A stretch of 64,000 nucleotides of DNA, taken from the NCBI GenBank assembly GCA_009602735.1, contig WELA01003378.1, forward strand, positions 141,301 through 205,300, given 5' to 3'. The stretch comes from Mesotaenium endlicherianum. Lineage: Eukaryota > Streptophyta > Zygnematophyceae > Zygnematales > Mesotaeniaceae. Under the pieces are notes generated by a model, which was given only the letters and a program-made list of their open reading frames with translations, was not told the origin of the DNA and made no database searches. Shown here one piece after another: positions 35,474 through 45,427 of the stretch (its first letter is position 1; every line of letters starts with the position of its first letter). Position numbers and translations under genes: made by a program.

Positions 35474-36395
35474 CGTAACGTTTTTGCTGTTCAAGAGGAT
35501 TTTTTCTCGGTATTCAAAAAATATTTTATTGAAGTGGAAAGAAAATCTATATACTTGTGCGCATTGACGAATACTTGAAATAGCGGAAATTTTAAAAAAA
35601 AGGAAAAATGTGTGCTTGTGAGAGTTGCACTCACAATGACTCTTGCGAGTATTTATACTTGCAAATCGTGAGACATTGGAGTGCTTCGAGTCACCACCTA
35701 GGGCACTGGTTCATGTTCGACGAAAACGGTCAAAGGGGTACGACCCATTTGGCCGAATGCTCGAAATGCACCGTTTGGCGGTTTGGAGACTTTCCGACGG
35801 TTTCCGAAAAATCCTTTCACGCCAAACGGGCGTTTTTGCGTTCGCGCGACTTTTGAAAAGTCGCAACCGGTCGCGGAGTCGCGTACACCTCCTTTCGTCA
35901 TGAACCGGGAGCTATAAATAACTACTTCGCCAATCGATTAGCTGTGAACGTTTCAAACGACGAGTCGCGGGTTCGAATCCGCTCGGATGCAAAGTCGCTT
36001 TGCATATTATGTGTCGTTTGACTTTTACGACTGTTTCTTTGTTTTAACGACTGGTCGTAAATGTGAAATCTATGACTGTGCATTATCCAAAATAATGACA
36101 ATCATATCAACTTCTTGAATCCGAGATATATTAAGTTATCATCTCATAATTAATCAAAGTAACTTTATGAATAATTATGTCGTACTTTTGCGAAGTAGTC
36201 GAGTTACGTTACGACGCTTTTTGCAATAGTATCTCGGTTGTTTCGCCAATCGGTCAGGAATTAATCGGCACACGCGAGTGGCGAATATTTGAATAAGATG
36301 CAATTATTTATCAAATAATATGATAAATAGTATAACGTACTTTAGGTAATTGGGAAAACGTCCCAAATACGCCTACAATAGCTCGGGTCGTTACA
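35474..36395 (-). repeat. Family C 3' LTR (C2)
   Basis: About 922 bp. On the minus strand it starts TGTAACGACCCGAGC and ends GTTACG. It contains the best-preserved tRNA-like promoter pair of the family: A-box-like CGCCAATCGATTAGCTG (35928-35944) and B-box GGTTCGAATCC (35970-35980). Confidence 0.8.
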
Positions 36396-36513
36396 CTCCT
36401 CCTCCCTTAGAAGAACTTAACGTCCTCGTTAAGCGTACGTCTTTGAAGTCTGTATGTGTCAATACTAGCCTTGACTAGCGGAAAACATTGGTGAGCGACT
36501 GGACTATGCATCA

Positions 36514-39500
36514 TCACAGTGACGGAAAAGAGCGATTAGTTGGCCGCTTCTCTTTTGCGTTTGTTCCTTGGCTTACGAATTGGCCCGGGTAGCATACTGC
36601 CCGTGGGACAAAGCTGTTGAGCGGCAGCCCATCGTAACCAATATTGTTGAACCAGGTCCTTACAGTTAAGTAGGATTTTGTCATGAGGTTTGTACGAGTT
36701 CCAACTGGAATCGTAATCAAGCCACTTTATCAAAAGCTCCACGCGTGGAGGCTTATGACGAGTGTAGCGGTGTCCTAAGACCTCCTCTACATCCCAGGCC
36801 TTATCATCATCGGCGAGTTCCAATTCCGGTGCTTGCGGCTGATAGCGGCCATCGGACCTAAACAGCTTAAGTAAACTGACATGGAACACAGGATGCGTTT
36901 GCCCCAAGGATTTAGGCAACTCCAGTCGGTATGCAACAGGTCCAACCTTTGCAATACCGATAAAAGGGCCTACCCAACGACGCAGAAGCTTGCGCTTTCC
37001 TGGGTGCTTGAGTTGTACGTTTTCACTTTGCAAAAGTACTTCATTGCCAACTTGAAAACTTAACTCAGTCTTGTGCGTGTCAGCAAACGTTTTCTGTCGG
37101 TTTCGAGCAGCGGCCAAGGCCAACTTCGCGGTTTTGTGCACCTCTTGAAGAGAATGGACAAATAGGTGTGCACTTGGTACTCTCATGGTTGACATCCCCA
37201 TCTTACCAAAAACCGCGCGTGTCAGGGGAGTGTGCGAATGTCGTCCATAGTTAAGGAAAAATGGAATTTCCTTAACACTTTCCTGACAAGCATTATTAAC
37301 TGCGAACTTTGCAACTGAAAGGAGGGTGTCTCAGTTGTCTTGGTGAGGTTTCACATAATGCCTAAGGAACATTTGCAGATGACGGTTCAGTCACTCTGTC
37401 TGACCATCGATCTGAGGATGGAAGCTAGTTGACATCTGAAGGTTCGTGCCAAAATGCGAGCAAACTTCTTGCCAGAAGTGGCTCGTAAATCGACTATCAC
37501 GATCGCTTATGATCTCTTTAGGCATACCATGTAACTTGAACACGTGATCCACGAAGAGACGCGCGGCCTCGACTGCATCAAGTGATGGTTTAGTGGCCAC
37601 AAAGTGTACCATCTTGGTGAAACGATCCACGATTGTTAGCACCCCACTGTGTCCTCTATCGGTGGTAGGCACTACAACGACAAAGTCGAGGCTTATGCTT
37701 TCCCAAGGAGCACCTGCAAGTTCCAATGGTTGCAACTTCCCAGCTCGCAACGTATTGCTCGGCTTATTCCTCTGACATATTGCGCAGTTGACGATGTACT
37801 CAGCAACATCAACCTTGAGGGACGGCCAAATGTACCCTCGGCGCAAAGCGTGTGTGGTTTTGGTAATTCCATGGAGACCTGAGTAAGGAGAGTCATGGGC
37901 TTCTCGTAGTAGCTCATGTCTTACTCGGCCTTCTGGGACAAGAATGCGCCCATTGTGCCACCAAAACCCGTCCTCAAACAAATAGTCTGAGTGTTCTTTG
38001 CTTTTATCCATACTGTCCATCGTCACGGCTACACCGCTCAAGTCAGTACCCTGGAGATCTAGGAAAACGGATCTTTGAGATGGCCCTCATGAAATAGTTG
38101 ATGCGGGTCTAGTACTTCAGAGGTTTGCATGCTACCCAAATTGGGTTGGCCCGCGTCACCAGGCCGTGCCACGCCAGTCGTCTGGGGGGGTACAGCAGAA
38201 TCAAGGGTGGCCGCCCTTGAAACCTGACCGTTTCGTCCTTGTAAATTAGCAACAGTCCCCAACATCAAGTGGTGAAGGGGAATTTGACTTAGAGGGTCCG
38301 CAACATTATTGCGACCAGGGTGATACGCCTAGGTAATGTGGAATCGTTGCAAGAACTCATACCATCTCGATCGGCTAATGAAAGAGGTGGCGCATTAGTG
38401 AGTGAATACTTAATGAGCTCGAACGCAATCTGCGTATTCCCATTCCAAATGAACGTCTCATTTTCTTGGTTAGAGCAGTGAGTGGCGCGGCCATCACTGA
38501 ATAACCATGCATAAACTTACGAAAGTAGTTAGCAAACCCAAGGAATGAACGTACAATATGCACATCTTTCGGGACAGGCTAATCTGCGACACACGCAATC
38601 TTGGCTGGGTCAGGGTGCACCCCTTTCGAACCCACTATATGTCCGAGGTACAACAGTTCATCCTTCAGGAAGGTACATTTCTTGAGCTTTGCATACAGAA
38701 GTTGCTCACGAAGGATTTGCAACACCAATTCAAGGTGCATGTAATGCTCGTCCTTGTTCTTTGAATAGACCAGGATATTGTCGAGGTAGACTTGGACAAA
38801 TTTTCCCAAGTACGGTCGAAACAAATCGTTCATCGTGCTTTGGAATGTCGCGGGTGCATTGGTAAATCTAAAACTTAGGACTTTGTATTGGAAATGTCCA
38901 ATAGGCGTCCGAAATGCTGTCTTGGGTACATCCTCTGGTGTGATTTGTATCTGATGATAGCCTTGGGCTAAATCAAGCGAGGAGAACACGCATGCCCCCT
39001 TCAGCGAATCAAACAAGTCATCAATGCGAGGTAACGAATAGCGGTTCTTGACCGTTATGTTATTCAAAGCACGATAATCAATGCACATCCTGAGCGCCCT
39101 ATCTTTGTTTTGAACAAATAGGTTGGGGGCCCCAAATGGTGAAGAGCTCGGCTTAATCCATCCTTTCTCAAGCACATCGCTAATTTGGTCCTTCATTTCG
39201 TTCATCTCCAACGGACTGAGGCGATGAATCGGTTTCCAAGTCGGTTGATAATTGGGAATGAGAGGAATCGTATGTCCAATACCCCTATTAGGCGAAAGCC
39301 CGGTTGGTATTTCACTTGGAAACACTGATTTGTACTTTTGCAAAAGAGCAGAAAGTTCAGCTGTGAGTTTCTCTTCATGACCAATCACATCCAACACGGG
39401 CTCTTCCGTAAAGAGCTTAGTGGAAGTGACTGGGGAATCAGGTCGCAGTAATCCAAAGGAAACATTTTGACCTCGTTTTGCCAAACGTCTAGCTTGCTTA

Positions 39501-39868
39501 ATGGACAATAGAAGAGTCTTTGAAGGACTTTCTATGGCCATATCGGGCTTAAGAGACTGGAGAGTAATCTTCCTTGTCCCTTTGCCAACAATGCACGTCT
39601 TTTGACGGAAGTCAAGCAATGCACTCATCTGCGTAAGCCAAGTCGTACCCAAAATTGCATCAATACCAGTGGGCAATTTAGTGACGTAGAATTGTTCGTG
39701 GCCGATGTTGATTGCACTTTGAGTTGCAACTTGATATTTCCAATAATACAAGCTAACGAGCCATCGCCAAGGCGAAGTTCCTCGTCCTTGAGTGGTGGAA
39801 TCAACTTCATCCCTTGTGCAGAACGTGCACTAATGAAGCTCACTGATGCGCCTGAATCAATGCACTGC
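36514..39868 (-). pseudogene. Family C pol of C2: protease, RT, integrase, chromodomain
   Basis: Protease (39868-39625) shows CIDSGASVSFISARSAQG. RT lies in a 390-codon open frame (39751-38579) with CIDYRALNNITVKNRYSLPR, FSSLDLAQGYHQIQI and YLDNILVYSK; as in C1 the second catalytic Asp is Asn. RNase H is cut: APPLSLA joins nearly directly to a RWYEFLQRF-like end (about 38370). Integrase (38041-37391) has the zinc domain, LDFVVVVP, SDRDSRFTSHFW and QTE, so all three acidic residues are visible. A separate frame 37201-36536 holds the C-terminal part with the chromodomain DVEEVLGHRYTRHK. This copy is better preserved than C1 but cannot be autonomous. Confidence 0.87.
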
Positions 39869-39869
39869 T

Positions 39870-40592
39870 TGGGGGGGCTGCAGGAAACCTTGTTGGACCG
39901 GGATCGGTTGGGCTTGCCCTGCCGGCGTACGCGACTCCCGTCGAACAGCTCGCGGCGCGTGTGGCGGATCGCCACCATCGGTCCATGCAGCAGCGCCAGC
40001 AGCAGGCGAAGCTTGGCATTATGCTGCCCTTATATGGTCCTGGACTTGGAGCTCTTTTGGATCGCATTGACACACTCCTGCAGATGTTTCGTCAGCATTT
40101 TCTTGCTAACACCCGATCTCGCCAAGATGAGTTGAGGGACTTTGTGCGCTCCACGCGCGAGACCCCTAACATGACCTATCAGCGTTTCCAATAGTTGAGA
40201 GAGGATACAAGCATGTACACGGATGTGACCCAGGCTTGCATTAAGTTCATCAGGACTTTCTTTGCCTCTGCTTCCTTGTTTCAAGCCCTTAATCACCAGC
40301 TTGCTCTCACCGCCATACCCCAGCGAAGTTTTCTCTAGGTTTGTCGGTGGGCTGAGCAAATAAAGATAGTGCAGGCCGCATCGCAAGCCGAGCGTAAACC
40401 TGCAAAGGGTGGAGCAGTGGGGGTACATGTAGTGCAGGTACCTGCTACGTCGACCACTGCCTCCGTCATGGGAGCGGGACCTGCTGCCGCCCCCAAGCGC
40501 GTTGTTCCTGTGTGCGTCTATTGTTGTCAGAAGGGCCACTTGGTGGAGAAGTGTTTCCTCCTTCAGCCACACTTGGCACCCACAGGGTGATC
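39870..40592 (+). pseudogene. Family D gag
   Basis: The open reading starts without ATG at the junction with C2 and reads VEQLAARVADRHHRSMQQRQ, then ALLDRIDTLLQMFRQHFLAN, a Gag-like helical region. Two stops (about 40192 and 40336) interrupt it. A CCHC zinc knuckle CVYCCQKGHLVEKC lies near 40510-40555. The N-terminus and 5' LTR are missing. It continues into a Pro/Ser-rich linker in neighbouring frames. It is Gag of the DNMT-bearing element whose pol lies at 41289-42926 and 51251-53647. Confidence 0.75.
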
Positions 40593-40799
40593 TTTTAAGC
40601 CCCAAAAGGGCACTGTGCCACCTGCTAGTCTCAGCGGTGCTCCAGCACCTAAGGTGCCATCTTACTACGCTGCCCCCCCTTCTGCGTTTGCGGGTTTCCA
40701 TCCTGGGGTCTCGGAATTCCCGTCTCAGCAGCTTTGCGGGGTATCCTTCTCCCTACCCACCAGCTCCCAGTCCATTCCCATCTGCATATCAAGATGGGG

Positions 40800-40870
40800 T
40801 TGCTAACTCTAATCCTAACCCTAACCGTAATCTCAATCCTAACCCTAGCCCTAACCCTAACTCTAACTCC
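40800..40870 (+). repeat. Telomere-like CCCTAA repeats inside family D
   Basis: About ten imperfect CCTAAC/CCCTAA units, with variants CTCTAA and CCGTAA. They lie in an open frame and encode an Asn-Pro-rich stretch (NPNPNRNLNPNPSPNPNSNS). The position in a low-complexity Gag linker and the imperfect register suggest a coding microsatellite, not a telomere relic. Confidence 0.7.
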
Positions 40871-41288
40871 ACACCTCAGGATTGCTTCATGCGTCAGCCG
40901 TTGGCTGCTTTGCAAGATGGCATGCAAGACATGCATCGTTGCATTGGGTCGCAGCCTAATCTTGTTATTGCTCAGTTCGTTGGTTTGCACCTCCTTCCGC
41001 CTCGTGGGCCTGGCCTCGCCTATCCTTCCTGGTTCTCCAGACCTCCAGACGGCGCATATAAGTGATCAAGCAATAGGTTTCCATGCTGTTCACAGTCGCC
41101 GCGTGGCTGCCCACGAGGTACTTGCCGCACCGGCTGTGGGTCCAGACCACGGGCGGAGAGCTGAGCAATCTGCCCAGCTCCCGCGGTCGTTTGACCTCTT
41201 TGAGCCGGACAAGACCTTAGGACCTGCTCACGCCCGGCTGCCCGTACCAATTTGAGATGCGGTAGTTTGCTCTGCTGATGCAAGTACT

Positions 41289-42686
41289 TTGGTCATCCTC
41301 CCCGACGACGTTCCAGCGGCCCAGCTGGAGGCCCAGTTGGTGCGTGACAACCTGCGCGCGGCGGCGGCTTCTGTCGAGCGCAATTTGCTGGTGCCCCCTT
41401 CGTATGCACAAGTGGTGGCGGACCTGCCTCTACCCTCTAGCCCGCCGCGACCGGCGACGTCGCCCCGTGCACACACAGGATCATTCCCTACAACGTTGGC
41501 GGTGGTGGAGGCAGACGCCGCTTCGGCAGTCCCTACCCCAACAGACCCGGTGGTGGTGCCTTCTTCTCAAGACGATGCCCAGGTGGTTTTGAGTCCTCCC
41601 AGGGAATTACTGCCGTCGACGGCTGAGCATTTGCCTTACACTGTCACCTCCTGTATCGGTCAGGTAACTTATGCCCGGCGTGGTGAGGAGTTCCTTCTTT
41701 CTTCACCGCCGGGGTCAGTAGGTTTCCGTGCTTCGAGTGCTCCTGACCAGCTACTGCCTCGCGCGACTCTTACGGTCCCGACTCCGACGCCCGTTGTTCC
41801 TCGTCCCGCATCGTTCATTCCTCCGCCTGCTTTGCAGTTACGAGGTGGTGCACTGCTCCCTCCATCCCTGCTCACTGTGACTTCTGCAGCTCTAACGCAG
41901 GAACAAGACAAGTTCACGTGCGAGCTCCTCCCCCGGCGTCCGCGAGCCGTCGTCCCACCGGTGCCAGCTCCTCCCATGCCTCCAGCGGTGTCCACCAGTC
42001 GTCCACCGGCGCCCACTCTGGCCGCCTGCCTCGCGGGGTCTTGTCCGTTGTCGGCATCGACGTTGTTGCCAGGTGGGTTGTCCCCTGTTGCTCCTTCTTT
42101 CACCCCTTCTTCATTAAAGGGTCCGCTCCTCCTCAGGTTAGTTTCGTCCCCTTCCTTCCTCACCCCTCTCGAACGGCAGCGTGCATTGCCTCGTAATGTC
42201 ATGCTTGACAACTACCATGCCTGTCTCCTCACTGCAGGTTTGGCTCCTCGTGTGGTCATCCTTGATACGGGCGCTCAACCGGTCCTCTTGGGTGCAGTCA
42301 TGAGTCGACACCTTAACATCACCGCAGCCGATCTCGAGCCCTGCCCAAACCCCATCTCTACCGCCATATTTTCTTTAAATCACATTGCATATCAAACCTG
42401 TCGTCGCATCCCTATCTCCCTCAATGCCCACACTCCTGCCGCTGTCCTCCTCTACGCCCAATGCATGGTTACCGAGTCCACCGCTTATGATATCCTTCTG
42501 GGCCAGGAATTTAACTTACCCATTGGGCTCACTATTGACTTATGGCAAGGGATCGCTACGTATCGAGTTGACTTCAAATCTCTGGGTCACCATTTGGGTT
42601 ACCTTCCCCTCATACTTACCCATACATCTTCTTCCCTTGCGTGCCCCGTGGCCGCTGCTTTCACAGTTACCCTCCATTTTTTTTAG
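41289..42686 (+). CDS. Family D linker and aspartic protease, open frame
   Basis: A 465-codon open frame. The first 300 residues are Pro/Ser/Ala-rich linker without a recognised fold. The C-terminal part (about 42190-42610) is a retropepsin-like domain: VVILDTGAQPVLLG gives the DTG active site and YDILLGQEFN the second signature. The frame ends at a T-homopolymer (about 42677-42683), after which the neighbouring frame (PSYLLLFDFEPDSLPV and on) continues as a linker to the insertion point at 42926 and, beyond it, into the methyltransferase. The start is not fixed: no ATG-anchored Gag-Pol junction can be seen. Confidence 0.75.
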   Translation: MVILPDDVPAAQLEAQLVRDNLRAAAASVERNLLVPPSYAQVVADLPLPSSPPRPATSPRAHTGSFPTTLAVVEADAASAVPTPTDPVVVPSSQDDAQVVLSPPRELLPSTAEHLPYTVTSCIGQVTYARRGEEFLLSSPPGSVGFRASSAPDQLLPRATLTVPTPTPVVPRPASFIPPPALQLRGGALLPPSLLTVTSAALTQEQDKFTCELLPRRPRAVVPPVPAPPMPPAVSTSRPPAPTLAACLAGSCPLSASTLLPGGLSPVAPSFTPSSLKGPLLLRLVSSPSFLTPLERQRALPRNVMLDNYHACLLTAGLAPRVVILDTGAQPVLLGAVMSRHLNITAADLEPCPNPISTAIFSLNHIAYQTCRRIPISLNAHTPAAVLLYAQCMVTESTAYDILLGQEFNLPIGLTIDLWQGIATYRVDFKSLGHHLGYLPLILTHTSSSLACPVAAAFTVTLHFF

Positions 42687-42926
42687 CCTCAGGAATCTCA
42701 CCGATCCTTCCTATCTCCTCCTCTTTGACTTTGAACCTGATTCTCTTCCTGTATGTTCTGCTCAACCTATCCTACCTCCCCCATTACCACCCTACACTAA
42801 TCTTTTTGCTACCCTCTAGCAAATCCACGCAGCCTTACACTGTCCCTCTCCTCCTTCTGTGGTCTCTCCCTGTGCTCCTTCCACTTTATCTCCCACACCC
42901 TCTCTCCCGGTTGTTAACACTACGTC

Positions 42927-43193
42927 TGTAGTGATTTGAGTTATTGTATATTAGTTTGCATATATTTCAATGTTTTCAAATATATTTGGAGTAGTATTGT
43001 GTGGATTCAAGTGTGAATAGGTACTCTAGTGACTTGGTTCATGTCCTTTGAACCTTCTAAGGCATTTTTGAAGTTAGAGGAAAGACCTAGAAGAACTCCA
43101 CGTGGCAAAAGTCAAATGTGCCATTTTTAGCTCAAAAGGACATGTGTACATTATTCTAGAAAGAGGTGGCAAGTTTTGGGATGTGTTGGGTGC
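42927..43193 (+). repeat. Family B LTR, left part
   Basis: 267 bp from TGTAGTGATTTGAG to GGGATGTGTTGGGTGC, where the family A LTR begins. About 95% identical by eye to 50025-50289, and interrupted at exactly the same base. Confidence 0.85.
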
Positions 43194-43913
43194 TGTAATG
43201 AATCAGTATATTGGTTGACATAATATTCATTTACATAATATAGTTAAATAAGTTCAGCCTGCTGAACTCTAGTTAATGATCAGTCTGCTGGACTTTATAG
43301 TTAATAGCAGTTTAATGACTCGGCCGGATGTAGCAGGCTGGTGTCACCTTAAGTCAGCTTGCTGACACATTCTTTGTCAGCCAGCTGACTTCCGTACTCG
43401 GTAGCAGCAAACTGCCTCGGTATGCATCTAAGTGTGGAATGCTAGATGAATGGCCAGATGACATCCCTATGATGGATGGCGATTCGGGATGATGGGAGAT
43501 GGCAGTGGATTTGGTTAACCGAGGTCCTACCAACGTGGTTAACTCCCGGGTAGGCGGTGCCATCGCACTGGCCGTTGAACAGTAAACTCATTCCATGTAC
43601 ATATGCTAGGCCTTGCTCTCGAGTCCGGCATACGGAAACGAGGCCAACTCTCTTGTACAGCTTACTGAGAGCAATCTGAATCCAAGGCGAGAAGCCATGG
43701 ATACGCACTGTCTTCTAACCTTGCTTATGTATGAGTTTACTGATTGCATTGTCCATGCTAGTTCACTCGCATTTGACTTACGAGTATTACTCACTGCTAG
43801 TGTGTTGTCCTTTGCCGTTTAACCAGTTAACGGAAACTACCATAAAGATTACTTGCAAATATAAAGATCTTTATTAATTGTTAATTGTTTATTTGGTAAG
43901 TCAATTCATTTCA
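43194..43913 (+). repeat. Family A 5' LTR (A1)
   Basis: 720 bp, TGTAATGAATCAGTATATTGG ... CAATTCATTTCA. Same length as the solo LTR at 50290-51009 and mid-90s % identical by eye over the first 200 bp. Confidence 0.9.
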
Positions 43914-43914
43914 G

Positions 43915-43926
43915 TGGTATCGGAGC
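43915..43926 (+). promoter_or_regulatory. Family A primer-binding site
   Basis: TGGTATCGGAGC one base after the LTR, followed by AGTTATCACAGTA and the gag start codon at 43948, so the leader is only about 20 nt. Confidence 0.85.
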
Positions 43927-43947
43927 AGTTATCACAGTATTCTTTGT

Positions 43948-45424
43948 ATGGTAAGGACAAGGTCTCAAACTAGCAACTCCCGAGACATGGAGAACAAGGA
44001 TAACGAGAATGTCGAAAACCAGGGGGAAAGCCATGTAGCGGGAAACTGTACCTATTCTGAAGCAGTAGCAAATATTGCAGCTAGGGAGGCTGCAGATGAG
44101 GCAGTTGCTATTGCCGCAGTCGCAGCACAGCAAGCTGAGGAGGAGAGAGCCAGGCTAGAAGCTGAACAATTAGCAAAGGCCGCTGAAGATACAGAAAGGA
44201 GGGAAAGACAGCCAGCTGACGAGCGCACTGTCGAGGAACTTATGGCATCAAGGGCCAATGTTTTGAACGCACCTCCTGCTGTACAACTCAATGTACCCCT
44301 AGGTCAAATACGTGACCGGCTGAATGCGGCAGGAATTGCTGCTGCAAGAGCGAGAGGGACTGTTGAGGACACTACTCAGCGAGTAGAGGTCAATGCTGCT
44401 GCTGCATTTGCTAATCTACCACCCCAGAGTGTAGACTTGGGAGCATTGTTCGTTCAGATGCAGTCGCAAATGGCGACCATGTATCAGTCCCAACAGGAGG
44501 ACAAAAGAATCATAATGTCCCTACTGCGGGACAGAGACCAACTGGGGTCTCAAACCACTAGTGGTGGTGGCCGAGGGCCTAGTAAGCCCAAGCCGAAACC
44601 TCCCCAGGAATATGATCCTGAGGGAAACAGAAAATATTACCTGATCAAGTTTCTCGCGGATGTTGAGCAGTGGCTGGAGAACTACCCAGAACTGCAAGAT
44701 TACGAGAAGGTCAGGCACACCGGTGCGCTACTGAAAGGCAGTGCCGCAGACTGGTGGCTTTACTGGAAAGGAGAGCGTAAGCTCGGCAACTCGGTGACCC
44801 TACGTGGGTAGAGTTTGTCGAGAAGTTGCATGAGAAGTTTGATGTCATCAACCAGCAGGAGAAAGCTATCTATGCGATGATCTCCCTGAAACTGAAGCAG
44901 ACCACTTCAGTTGCTGAGTTTGCTCAAAAGTTCCAGGAGAACATGATGAAGCAGCCCGATTCGCCACAACAGTAGAGGATAGCATACTTCAGGTATGGCT
45001 TGAAATCCGAGGTCTCTGGTCATTTCGCTGAAACGAAGTATGAGAAACTGGCTGACTTGATCCACGATGCTGACGCCTGGGATCAGCAGCAGTTCAATCA
45101 CAAGCGCCAGAGTAATGCTTTGGTGTCTAAGATTGTCAAAAAGCCCCACGGTTCCTACAATGCAATTGAAGGAGACCAGGCTAAGGATAATCAGTGTGAT
45201 GGATATGAGTATGAATATAATGCCATACAGTCTAGAGGTAGAGGTGGTCCCTCTCGAGGCGGCTATGGAAGAGGTGGCGGTAGAACTAAGCCGAGACCAG
45301 CCTCAGCAAAATCCACTTGCTACCATTGTCAGCAGTTGGGCCACTACAGAGAACAGTGTCCAGTCAAGCACCTTCCGAAGGTCGAGAGAAAAGATCAGCC
45401 TTTGAAAGACAGCAACAGTCAGTA
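43948..45424 (+). pseudogene. Family A gag
   Basis: Starts MVRTRSQTSNSRDMENKDNE. A long Ala/Glu-rich, probably coiled-coil region (residues about 40-90) follows, then PLGQIRDRLNAAGI and SVDLGALFVQMQSQMATMYQ. The capsid core GALLKGSAADWWLYW is followed by a frameshift at 44811. The next frames read FVEKLHEKFDVINQQEKAIY and, after a stop, KYEKLADLIHDADAWDQQQF. A Gly/Arg-rich stretch and zinc knuckle CYHCQQLGHYREQC (about 45320-45361) close it. The start is firm because it follows the primer site directly and is shared with the copy at 54400. Confidence 0.85.
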
Positions 45425-45427
45425 ATC

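Larger units (their letters stand above)
35474..39868 (-). mobile_element. Family C element C2, 3' LTR to protease, 5' end missing
   Basis: A minus-strand copy of the C1 family: 3' LTR 36395-35474, polypurine tract, chromodomain and integrase, RT, protease. It ends at about 39868 where family D begins, so gag and the 5' LTR are absent. The left flank is B2 sequence, into which C2 probably inserted; the family C terminal TG is CG here. Most of RNase H is deleted. Confidence 0.85.

Noticed and set aside
35928-35990. A functional tRNA gene in the family C LTR
   Set aside because: The B box is perfect, but the T-stem does not pair over five base pairs and no 5' acceptor strand matches the 3' side, so only a tRNA-like relic is supported.
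40800-40870. A true interstitial telomere or chromosome end
   Set aside because: The units are imperfect, only about 70 bp long, and lie inside a Gag-linker reading frame.
43906-44291. Minus-strand ORFs over family A gag
   Set aside because: Shadow frames of the Ala-rich gag coding sequence.
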